From NCBI GenBank assembly GCA_036873755.1, contig JAVTVY010033720.1, positions 86,016 through 150,015 of the forward strand: a stretch of DNA of 64,000 bases, written 5' to 3'. Origin of the DNA: Hanleya hanleyi. Lineage: Eukaryota; Mollusca; Polyplacophora; Lepidopleurida; Hanleyidae. The translations under genes and the position numbers were made by a program. The notes beneath the pieces are model-generated. The model saw nothing but the letters and a program-made list of their open reading frames with translations. It searched no databases and was not told the origin of the DNA. Below, piece by piece: positions 38,392 to 49,700 of this stretch; within the stretch, counting starts at the first letter, position 1, and each line of letters opens with the position of its first letter.

Positions 38392-39722
38392 CAGGGTCCG
38401 AAATGACGGCCTGCTATTGGCTAAAAGCAGGCCAAAATTTTGACAAAGCAGGCGATGTAGAAAATGACCTGCTAAAAAAAAATTCTCCAACGAAAGTAGC
38501 AGGCCATAATTTTCCTGGCCAAGGCTCGAAATTAGCATTGCACACATGCACAAATGCATGTATTTTTCCCACGGTGCACGTAAATTTTGATCGGCAGCTG
38601 CATCTGCAAACATAGTGTTGAAAAATGAACCATCGATCACGCAGACTATATAGCTTATGGCAGACTACCAATTGTCTTGAAAAATTTGCTAGAAAATGTC
38701 CAAGCTGTGCGTTGAGTTACCCCCGTGGGTATTTTTATCTCGGGCATCTCCGCATCAGATGCTCCACACTATTTCTTAGTCCGCTTCACGTCGTGTGTGA
38801 CATTTCCAAACTGTTCAAAACAACGTGAACACAGAGCAGCAACATGCAAGCTTTTTCTGCAGCTGGTTGTCAAATAAACACTACCCCTGCTGAAGAAGTG
38901 GGAAGTGAGAGCCAGGCGGTTGAATATGTAGAGGAGTACAGACGATGTTGCAGAAACACGCACGAATCCCGCAACAACAACAACAACAGAGAAATTTGTT
39001 GAGTCCAATAAAATTGATTTTCTGTAAATTTGTCTATTTAAAAAATTAACAAAAAAATAGTAAGAAATGGTTATGGGTGTTTATTACATATATATGACCT
39101 CAAGAGTGATACATCTCAACACAAAGTCAGATTCATCAGGATATTTGACTTGTGGCAAAACACATTTGATTTTTTCCAAATATTGACATATTTGATTTTT
39201 AAGAATAGTTCTTTTGAAGGACACTGTGAGACCCTGTATATAAGTGCTGATGCCTGGCATTAGGAGAGTCCAAACACATAAAGGTTTACAGATTTCAAGA
39301 GACAAATTTACGGAGAAGGATTTTTTCAAAGATTTTTTTTTTTTACATGTAGGCAAATTGCTGTGCATGTACATGAAAAATTTAGGTGCATACTGTGCAA
39401 GTAATTTTTTTACCATAATTCGAGCCTTGATTGTACACCAATTAATTGTGAAGCTTTCAGACTGAGGGAATATATTTCATTAATATAATATTTGAATGGT
39501 TGTTCATTATTCCCCTCTATTTCTTCCCGGGATACAAATTAATACATGGCAGATTGGCGGTGTGCACTTTATACGGTATTATGATTATTGGTGGATTTGC
39601 ACATGTAGAAAAAAATAGCTGTCCAACTTCATAAATAGTAGGTGATGTTAGATTTGACCTGCGATTTTTTTTTCGATGAAAAAAAATAACAGGTCATCAC
39701 AAATTTCCTAATTCGGACCCTG
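38392..39722. mobile_element. hAT-type element, 1331 bp, 5-bp target duplication
   Basis: The terminal inverted repeat CAGGGTCCGAA is flanked by the direct repeat ATGTA (38387-38391 and 39723-39727). CAGGG ends are typical of hAT. The 5-bp duplication fits the hAT5 group better than the usual 8 bp. Internal frames (for example 38844-39002, with a run of Asn codons) carry no transposase motif. Confidence 0.8.
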
Positions 39723-40001
39723 ATGTATTTGTATCATTCACTCTTTCAAGGGATTTTTCTTGCTGACTCGCCTGACTGATAGACCAATCTATGTGAAATC
39801 CAAGTTATTTCTGTGAACAATAACACCGGAATGTACTCCTGCATCTGACAGTTGATCTGGCCATACATAATAATAAAAATTTTTTTGGCATCTATGCTAT
39901 TTTGACAAAGTTATTTAAAATGGAAGATTTGAAATATGTTTGAGGTTAGGATACACCCTTGCCATGTGTAGGTAAATTGCTAAAAATTTAAGTAGTTAGG
40001 G

Positions 40002-40486
40002 CAATCTCAGTAAACTCAGATATAATATCACGGAATATTATATCTGAATTCAGCCCTGTGCGAATTTAAAGCTACTATTGTTAGCCAATCAGGTGGATAG
40101 CTTGTTGGGACAATTTCAAAATCACGCCCACAGTAATTACACATGGTAGCTCTTGGTCTAATATATAAACATTATCCTGAAACAGTATCCAAATATGGCA
40201 TCATTTCCAGACAGGGTGCGTGGAAAACCGTAAAGATCAATGAGTTTAGTTCCGCTGAAAAGTCTGGTTTTGTTAGGGGTGGAAAATATCAAAAGATTGT
40301 ACCGTGCCAAGATGTTAATCTCCGTGAAGTAAACGTCAATCATTGTCAGAGAGAAAAGGGTAAAAGTGGTCGTGATTGGCTTATTGTGGGAATTCGTAGA
40401 ATATCGGCGAACATTCACACAAAATTTTCTTAGCGTTACGTCTAGATGGTATTCCCCTGATTTACTCTCTTGGTTTACTTAGATTG
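40002..40486 (+). mobile_element. Mutator-like MITE, copy 1 (485 bp)
   Basis: The ends CAATCTCAGTAAAC and GTTTACTTAGATTG are inverted repeats. A subterminal hairpin ATATAATATCAC..ATTATAT is present. The sequence is similar along its length to 54205-54699. A 96-codon frame inside (40143-40433) is only partly kept in the other copy and is not called as a gene. The flanking duplication is unconvincing in this copy. Confidence 0.8.
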
Positions 40487-40646
40487 GTAGGTACATGTAG
40501 TAGGGTTGCCTCAACCTCAGAAGTTTGTATGCATGAGTTTCATTTTTTTTACCCTCTAAATGCATCTTTGCATTTCAATTTGTTCATCTGTATTGTTTTC
40601 ATTTACTGCACACACTCTATATATTTCATTTTATGTATTACAACAG

Positions 40647-40790
40647 AGTAAGAAGCAGTCCAAGTTGACAAGTTTCTGGCCTGATGACGACGATGATGAT
40701 CTTCAGATACTGAGTGCTTACTGTCCAGGGAGCAGCCGGGGTGGGAAGAAACTGCTGGATACCTCATCCATGAAAATATCCACTGCTAAG
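40647..40790 (+). CDS. RAD17: RAD17 exon a (N-terminal, PIP-box-like)
   Basis: This exon gives 48 codons, phase 0 at both ends. The acceptor is TATTACAACAG and the donor AAG/GTATGC. It encodes KKQSKLTSFWP, an acidic run of six Asp, and ends ISTAK, which aligns to the VSSTK just before the TDWVDPSF segment of vertebrate RAD17. The QSKLTSFW segment (40656-40679) fits the PCNA-interacting pattern Qxx[ILM]xx[FY][FYW]. The frame stays open upstream to about 40560, but a pyrimidine-rich tract before the AG argues for an intron there. The ATG at 40770 (MKISTAK) is an alternative start that would match the human N-terminus in position. If it is used, the PIP-like part would be 5' leader. Exon assignment is good; the start is unresolved. 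Confidence 0.8.
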
Positions 40791-43700
40791 GTATGCAGCA
40801 ATGCTGAAAGTAAACAGTTTGGTCTGTATACCTGGTATTCTCGAGATAAATTTGTTCATATGCGGTAATCCCTCTAATAATTCAATCACCATAATCAAAA
40901 TTCAATCACCCTCAAAATTCAGTCAGCTGTTCTAATAAATCTAATTTGATCATCCTCTAAAATCATTGAATTAACGAAGAAATAATGGATTATTTACATG
41001 ATTTTGAACCATTCTGTCAACTTTCTGTTCTAATAAATTTGATCACCCCCTGACTTCATGGTGCAAAATTACATTTCCTGTGATTGAATTATTAGAAGAA
41101 TTATTGTATGCCAAATAGATTTGCATTCAACTTTAATTTAAAAATTGAATCCCTTAAGGCAACAGGACTAGAACAACATGAATTTCAACAAGTCCCTTCC
41201 CAGTTTAACCATGTTAAGTTCTAAGTTGAGTTTCTATTTGGGATCCCACTCACATGTACATGACAAGAAAAATGAAATAAAAACATCAAAGATAATGATT
41301 TCAGTCTAGACTACTGCATGCAAACCCAGAATTTATCGAAACTCCATTTTCTTTGTCCACTTTTCGTGTCAACTAACCTGGACATAGACCAGATTTTACT
41401 TTTAGAAATTTTAGAATTACAATTTCACTGGAAAGAGAACTTGAAATAACGAAAAGATGCCGCAGTGTAAAATTACAAATGGCCGAGTTTATTTTGGCAG
41501 ATTTATTCAAGTTTATAAAATTTGCCTGTTGCATCTTGGAAGCAAACAAGTTTTTACTTGCTAGTAGGACTAGTACTGTACATTAGCAAGTCCACTGGTC
41601 CTTAAGCAATTTTACTATCCTCTGGCTAGCAGATCCATGTTAATTTTGAACCCAAGGGAGCTTGGTGGTGTTTTATGCTAACATTATAAGATAATGCTAT
41701 GAATTTCTGTGATGCTTATGAGATATAGGAGTATATGTACATGAAAATTAATTGGGTGTATGACAATGTTCATGTAGGGTGGGTGGGGAAAACCAGTTGC
41801 ATGCCATGTTTGCACAACCAATGGCCATCTGGGTACTACGATGGTGCACTCAATTACTACTGTCACAAATTAGAAAAAATTAATATACAAGAAGTAAATG
41901 TGGAGAGCATTTACATGAAAATCTGAAAATAGTTCCACAGTTTTCATTTTTCATATTCCTTCTTCTATACACAAAGGGAAACAAGCTATTGAAATGAGGA
42001 GTATTTTTACTCTACAGCATTGAAAGTTGTTCAAATTCCTGTTGGCCTGAACTCAATGAAGCCTGCATTGTTGAATCAACCAATGTTAATATGCTATGTT
42101 TTTCATGTTCAGAAACCGGTGCAGTGGGTGGCTTCTTCATTCGGAGGCTTCGGAGACTTCCCTTGTACTCAGGCCTCCAGCCAGGCTAAATCAGCCAGTC
42201 AAGCACATAAGAAGACAGCAAGTTTTAGTGTACCATCCCTTCCAAGACCTGCGCCCAGCCAGCAGCTACAGAAATCGGTCAGTCATCCGTCTTCCAGCTC
42301 CTCTCGCAAACGCCCCAGAGAGCCCATCCATAAAGTGCCCACAGGACCGGCATTACAGAAGCGATCTGCTTTGAATAGTGGAGATCTGTGGTCTGACCGG
42401 AATGCCCCTCAAAACAGGGTAAACAATCGGATAAACAGGAGTTGTCTCCCCTCTATCGTGTAGTTTGATGCTCTTTATTTCATATATTATAGATAATGTC
42501 TGGATTTATTTGAATAAATAATCCAGCATTTGGCGTGTTGGGTAGAAATCATTCAAATTTATGATTATATGCTGAATGAGTACGGGCACGGAACCAGTTA
42601 TGGACGGCGAGTAAGTTATAGGCATGGTTTAGTGTGACCACCTATGAAACTATCGGTCGTAACTCCTGACAATCTCCAATTAAGAATCAGGATGTTCGGA
42701 TCAGGATGTCCTGCAAAATTTCTATTTCATTTTATGAACGGAATCTTAAAATATTATGTTTTATTTTGACCCCCACAAGTCCGCCTCAAAATTGACAGTT
42801 GCCATTTTTAACTCGCCCTGCAGACAAAACCATTTGGATAAATTCTTCAACAATCTTATCATTTTTTACACCAGCTCTCCATGGGGCTTCCGGGGATTGA
42901 CCTGGGGTGACGTGTCGTTGTGCACACTCCAGGTCATGGTGAGAATAGGCCTTGGCCTCTCAGTGAGCTTGTCGTAATAGGCGACTAACTGGGGCACCCA
43001 TGGAGTTTTCTGGTGGCAAAAGGAATAGGACCCTACCTGTGTGGTTTCCGTGTGTTAAAAGGAATAGGAACCAAACATTGTGATATGACTGAAATAGTGT
43101 CGAAGCGACGTTAAATCATACTCACTCACTCAAATTAATATTTCATCAGTTTAAGCGTATATTTCACCGAATTTATGAATAAAATTTATCGGTTTCACCG
43201 ATAACTACTTCTCAACATTCCAAAAAGACCCTGAAAAGTTTCTTGTACTAAATGCTTCCATGAGGTCAACTGCCAAGCCATGATATTTCGGTGAGACAGC
43301 ACTATAAAATGGTAGCATTAGATCTGATCTGTTACAAGTAGGTACCCCGCCCCTCCCCCTCCCCTCCCTTCCCTTTCCTGTCGTGATGTACATGTAGCTG
43401 AAAAAATGTTGAAAGCGATGTTAAACCCTATTAAGTCACTCACTCACTCATTAGCCAAGCTGTTGCGTGAGGTCCAGGAGACGCTTGCTGGAGAGGCGTC
43501 CTGAGCCGACCTGTACTGTGTTCTGTTTTCGTTTTGATTGAAAAAGTATTCTGAGAAATAACCCAAATAAACGTTTAAAATATCATCATAACTACTCCGT
43601 CACCCATAGCAAAGATGGTCAAAAGTTGAATGAGGAAATATTGTACTGGAAGAGAGATAAGCTTACATGGAATTACAGCCGTTTGTACCCCTCATCTCAC

Positions 43701-46700
43701 ACACTGATTTTATAGGATTCATTCTCTTCATACAAGAATAAGAACAAGATCACCAGTATAAAACTTGCTCCAATGGTAGCTGTGGACTTCATGACTATTT
43801 GCCTTCATGTTTTCTACTAGTTTTCCAGGCACCGCAGCATCTGGGGTTTTTTTTGTGCGCGTGTATCAACCTTTTTTATCACCTACAGCACAGCAACAAA
43901 AAAGAAAAAGTTTTTACACATACTGCTAATGTTCTTGAACATTGGGTCAGAGAGTTGTTTGGTGTCATGTTTTATTTACAGGAAATAATATTGCTGAATT
44001 GTATTCAACTACTGCATCAGTTTACCAGAAAAGATGGACATATATAGTCTGTGCGGAAAAAAAGAAGTAAAAAAAGTCCTTTCTCATCACTTTTTCCAAA
44101 TAATTAATTGTGTTCAGCCTAACTCTGCTGTTTTATGATTCTGTCATGTATTGTTTATTTCCAGGCTGACCTAGCTGTTCATCCAAAGAAAATTGTAGAA
44201 GTTGAGGTTTGGCTGAGAAACTACATGTACCAAAGGAATATAGGAAAGGTATAAATTACACTTTGACACAGTATCTTGATATATTTGATGTACCTTATTC
44301 CCTTCGAATCCAGAGAGGTATAAAGCTTGATCATTGAGCATGTTTGCTTGTCTTAGTGTGGTATTATATCTTAACCAATCATAAGTTTTTCTATATGCTC
44401 AGAATAATGTTGGCAAGGTCTCTAATAATTAAATCACTTTCAGATCATCTTTCTACTCAATTATATCAAATAAAAAGCTTAGACTGAAAGACAGTTTCTT
44501 GTAAAACGACCCAATTCCGAATAGTTTTGAACAATCTTGAGCTGAATGAAGGCAGAAGATTTTCTGAATTTGGCTTATAAAGTGTGTTATTAAATTATCA
44601 AATTATTGGAAACTCTACTACTGTTCCCCAGTTCAGGGTTCGTACACCACGTTGAAAACCTTGAAAAGCCATAAAAATGACTATTTAGAATTCAAGGCCT
44701 TGAAAAGCCTCGATAAATAGAAAATTGTGCAAAAGACCTTGAATGTGGGAATTCCTGTCCATTGTTTTCAATTCAGAAGTTGTAGCTCAAAGTTGTATAC
44801 TGTCCTTAACCCTTTCACAGATCTACCCCTGGGTTTAGCTTCATACAGGCTAGGTGTATAAACACCGAATGATCAGTGAAAGGGTTAACGGCGAAATAAC
44901 CCATGACCCCGTCATAGGGGATCCTTCAATCATCCAAACAAAATTTCCAAGTCTATTCAAAAGACAATGTGTGAACAGTGTAGTTATCGACAGGACATTC
45001 AAACTCATATTTTAGTAGCAAAATTCAGAAAATTGATCTATATAACTTCATTGACACTTAAAGTAATATGCCTTGAAACAGGAACTATTACCTTGAAAAG
45101 ATCTTGAAAAGACCTTGAATATTGGAAGCTTCAAGGTGTACAGACCCTGCCAGTTATTAACTCTGCCAGTTATCATTAACTCTACCAGTTATCATTAACT
45201 CTGCCAGTTATCATTAACCCTGCCAGTTATCATTAACTCTGCCAGTTATCATTAACCTTGTCAGTTATCATTATCCCTGCCAGTTATCATTAACTCTGCC
45301 AGTTATCATTATCCCTGCCAGTTATCATTAACCCTGCCAGTTATCATTAACCCTGTCAGTTATCATTAACTCTGCCAGTTATCATTAACTCTGCCAGTTA
45401 TCATTAACTCTGCCAGTTATCATTGACTCAGTCAGTTATCATTAACCCTGCCAGTTATCATTAACCCTGCCATTTATCATTAACTCTGTCAGTTATCATT
45501 AACTCTGCCAGTTAGCATTAACCCTGCCAGTTATCATTATCTCTGTCAGTTATCATTAATTCGGCCAGTTATCATTAACTCTGCCAGTTAGCATTAACCC
45601 TGTCAGTTATCATTAACTCTGTCAGTTATCATTAACCCTGCCAGTTATCATTAACCCTGCCAGTTATCATTATCTCTGTCAGTTATCATTAATTCTGCCA
45701 GTTATCATTAACTATGCCAGTTAGCATTATCCGTGCCAGTTATCATTAACTCTGTCAGTTATCATTAACCCTGCCAGTTATCATTAACCCTGCCAGTTAT
45801 CATTATCCCTGCCAGTTATCATTAACTCTGCCAGTTATCATTATCCCTGCCAGTTATCATTAACTCTGCCAGTTATTAACTCTGCCAGTTATCATTAACT
45901 CTGCCAGTTATCATTAACTCTGCCAGTTATCATTACCCCTGCCAGTTATCACTAACTCTGCCAGTTATCATTAACTCTGCCAGTTATCATTACCCCTGCC
46001 AGTTAACATTAACTCTGCCAGTTATCATTAACTCTGTCAGTTATCATTAACTCTGCCAGTTATCATTAACTCTGCCAGCTAGCATTAACCCTGCCAGTTA
46101 GCATTAACCCTGCCAGTTAGCATTAACCCTGCCAGTTATCATTATCTCTGCCAGGTATCATTAACTCGGCCAGTTATCATTAACTCTGCCAGTTATCATT
46201 ATCTCTGCCAGTTATCATTAACTCTGCCAGTTATCATTAACTCTGCCAGTTAGCATTAACACTGCCAGTTATCATTATCTCTGCCATTTATCATCAACTC
46301 TGTCAGTTATCATTAACCCTGCCAGTTATCATTAACTCTGCCAGCTATCATTAACTTATCATTTTCATTAACCCTGCCAGTTATCATTAACCCTGCCAGT
46401 TATCATTAACCCTGCCAGTTATCATTAACTCTGCAAGGTTCTGCATGAAAGCGATGATGGAGTTAAGAAGCACACTTGAGTCAGTGTTATGTGAATTTGA
46501 GTATGTAAATGACCGTTTTCAATGTTAATTTCGATACTTGTACATGTATACTACTATTACTAGTATTTTGTATTTGCAGACTTGCCCTGTGTTGTTGTTG
46601 ACAGGGCCAGCGGGCTGTGGGAAAACAGCTACTGTTAAGATTCTAACCCAGGAGTTAGGACTAGAGATACAGGAATGGATTAACCCTATGATAGCCACCT

Positions 46701-49700
46701 ATGGGGATAATTCTAGGGACCGAGATGACTGGAAGCTACCAGGTTAGTATTAGTGAAATTTCCAGCACGTTTAGCAGGACCACTGGAGTTAACTAGAGTT
46801 CATCTTGGACCGTACTGTGGTAGCCTTGTGGTAGAGTGTTCCCCTCACAGTCGACAGCTCCCAGGTTTGATCCCAGGCAGGGTCATACCGAAGACATAAA
46901 AAATTAAGTGCTTGGTGCTCAGCCGAAAGAGGATAGATCAAGGACTGGTTGGCCTGGTGTCTGGATAATGTGACTGGGACTGAAAAATCGTTGAAAGCGA
47001 AGTTAAAATCCTTTTCAGTCACACGAGTTCATTGGGGTGAGCTGAACAAAAAAAAAATTGTTTGTTTCTGGTTAATACGGGTGTGAAAAAATTAGGGTCG
47101 ATAGGCCAAAACAAACATTTTTTATAGGAATAAATTTTATTCTGCATGTACCTGTAGTGTGAAGTGAAGTAATATTATTAAATCAGGAAGTTAGCTTCAT
47201 TTCCACCAGCGGCATATCAGATAACCTATTATCCTATTATGTGCATATATCTGCCTAATTTTATAACCTTTCTTTTATTCTTTCAACTGTGATGAGCTTA
47301 TCTGAATTCGACGAAGAGGAAAACTATAATCTTCCGCAAAGGAATCCACCATTTCGCAGCACGTTCCTCTTTATGGTGGTTGTCATTAAACACGGCCCGA
47401 GCACCTTTACACTCATCATGAAATGTGGATGTGGTTGTGTTTGTCGGAATATGTTGAATTTGTTTCTCACTTGCACTGTTTATTTACACTTGGTCAGGTA
47501 GCCCAAAACAGACATTTTATTTTTTGCCCAAGAGGAAATGTTGTGTGATGGATCTATATCGTTATTGAGTTAAACTCTGGTAACCTTGGTTGATCGATCG
47601 GGGTAAACCAGTTTAAATTAATTACCACAGTCGAGCCAGTAAAATCTCTGAAGAAATTTTATTCCGTGAATATAAACAATTTTCCATCACTCGCGTTCAA
47701 CGGCAATCCATATTTATGATAAACAAACCTCGAACTCAAATTTAAAAATTCAAAATTCACTGAACTAGAATTTTTAAGTGGGGCAGTGGTGACATAGCAG
47801 CTGCTCTAAGTGAGCATTTTGTCCCTATCACTGAGCCCATGAAAGAATAGGGTGTAAAACTTGCAAATGTTAAGGCCATACACACTAGGCCAAAATAAAA
47901 AAAAGTTGTTTGTTTGGGGTAACATAACCTTGCAACAAACCATGGGTCAGTGGGTTGATATTTTTTTTTTTTTTTTCATTGAACTTTTTTGTGATCACAT
48001 ACTTCGTGACAATATTGCTTCATGAAAATAGAGATAGATGTGACAAACAGTGAAAATGTTACCATTCTTGCTTTACAGTTTCCTGATTTACCTATAGAGC
48101 TTCAATATAAGACAGTTTCGGTAAGATGCTATATTTCTCAAATGAATAATAAAAACAAATAATACAATAAAAAGTTTTGGGTAGGGGTATTTTTGATGGG
48201 TAGGTAGGGTTACTCCAAACAAGCTTTTTAATTTCGGCCCTACCACTGCGAATTGGGATTTCAGTTTTCTCTGTTGCTGTTGAGCAAATTAGGTAATATT
48301 GCTATGTTTCTATCAGGTTATTCTAGAAATGACTTTCCGGAGACGGAATCTCAGGTGAAGGTGTTCCAGGATTTCCTCTTACGAGCCAACAAGTACCAAA
48401 GTCTGAGCATATTTGGGGCGGAGAGCACCCAGGGTAAAATTATCCTGGTTGAGGTAAGGTCATACCCTGAAGTTTATGTGTAATGATTTGGTCAATCACA
48501 CACCTGTTCTGGATTCCTTTTCCTTGTACGGTCAATTCAGGTTTTTATGAAATTCTTTATAAAGGAAAACTCCGTCTGACAGGAAAAAAATGGCGAAAAC
48601 AAATGTACTGCCTACTCGTCAATAATCATGTCCCAACTTCTTGTAATATGATTGACAAGAGCCATTTATACGGTAAGTTCCCTAAGTATTCGCGACCCTA
48701 AGTAAATTCGAAAACGGGCAATTATTCGCCAGGTCACGTGACACTGTTCCCTAAGTAATCGAAAATGGCCCATTCGCGAAAAACCGCAGAAAAACATCAC
48801 AGTCGATGTATTTTGACCTTTCATTGTCGAACGATATGGGAATTTAATATAGGGACTCTAATTTATGAAAACATCCGTTTTTGTGAACTGACCTGCACAA
48901 ACTATTCGGAAGTGGTCAGTTTTTCACGACTGCGATATTCACTTCCTGTCACAAATACTTAGGGAACCTACCGTATATCCAATTATTTTAAGGATGAAAC
49001 TTTCTTGGTAAAGCACAAATACTTGTGCTGGATGGGCCATTCTGATGCGAAACTTGAAGTCACACTCTAAAGAAAAAAAACTATTGCACTGCATATTTTT
49101 TCTCACATGAAGAAATTATTTATAATTATCACCCCTGGTGATGTTCATGATGTCAATGGGCTTCAGTGACAGCGTTGCAGAAAGGATGACATAGCGTAAA
49201 TTGTGTTTTACCTATCCAGACAGTCACTCTGTTTTAAGGAGAGGGATCACTCGCACTCACCATCACTCTCCTAACTCTTTCTTCAGGAGAGCATTTGATC
49301 AGACTCTTGGAAATCGTAAATGCAATTAAGAGAATTATCACTTGCATCAGTCACGCAAAAACAAAATCCAAGAGAGTGAACAACGCAAACACAAGAGATT
49401 TGACATGTCACAGCAACACTGACATTTTTGTGGAGCACAACTGACATCTAAATCCAGGGGAGACAATCAGTGTCACCTTCATTTGTCAGATTGTTATTCA
49501 GATGGGTTTTGTGCATATTTTGAAACACGTTTTTTATCCATCGCCTCTTAAGCAAAGTTCTGTTTTGCTATATCTTAAAACACACAGAAATATTAATACA
49601 CAACAAACACTGTTGAATCTGTTTTCAGAAACATTTTCAAATGATAGGAGAAAACCAAAGGTAGCGAAACACCTTAATATGTATCTGGCCTGTGCCAACT

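Noticed and set aside
38844..39002. Short frame with an Asn run as a host exon or hAT transposase remnant
   Set aside because: It lies within the CAGGGTCCGAA element, has no transposase motif, and the Asn run is a simple (AAC)n tract.
40143..40433. 96-codon frame upstream of RAD17
   Set aside because: It lies inside a MITE. The second copy at 54205-54699 keeps only part of the frame, so it is not a conserved protein.
40560..40868. Reading through the exon a boundaries as one 102-codon protein
   Set aside because: The part before 40647 is a pyrimidine-rich intron end, and the part after 40790 follows a GTATGC donor. Homology resumes only at 42113.
45150..46434. CRISPR-like array or coding repeat
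   Set aside because: An 18-bp head-to-tail minisatellite without spacers, inside an intron fixed by flanking exons of matching phase.
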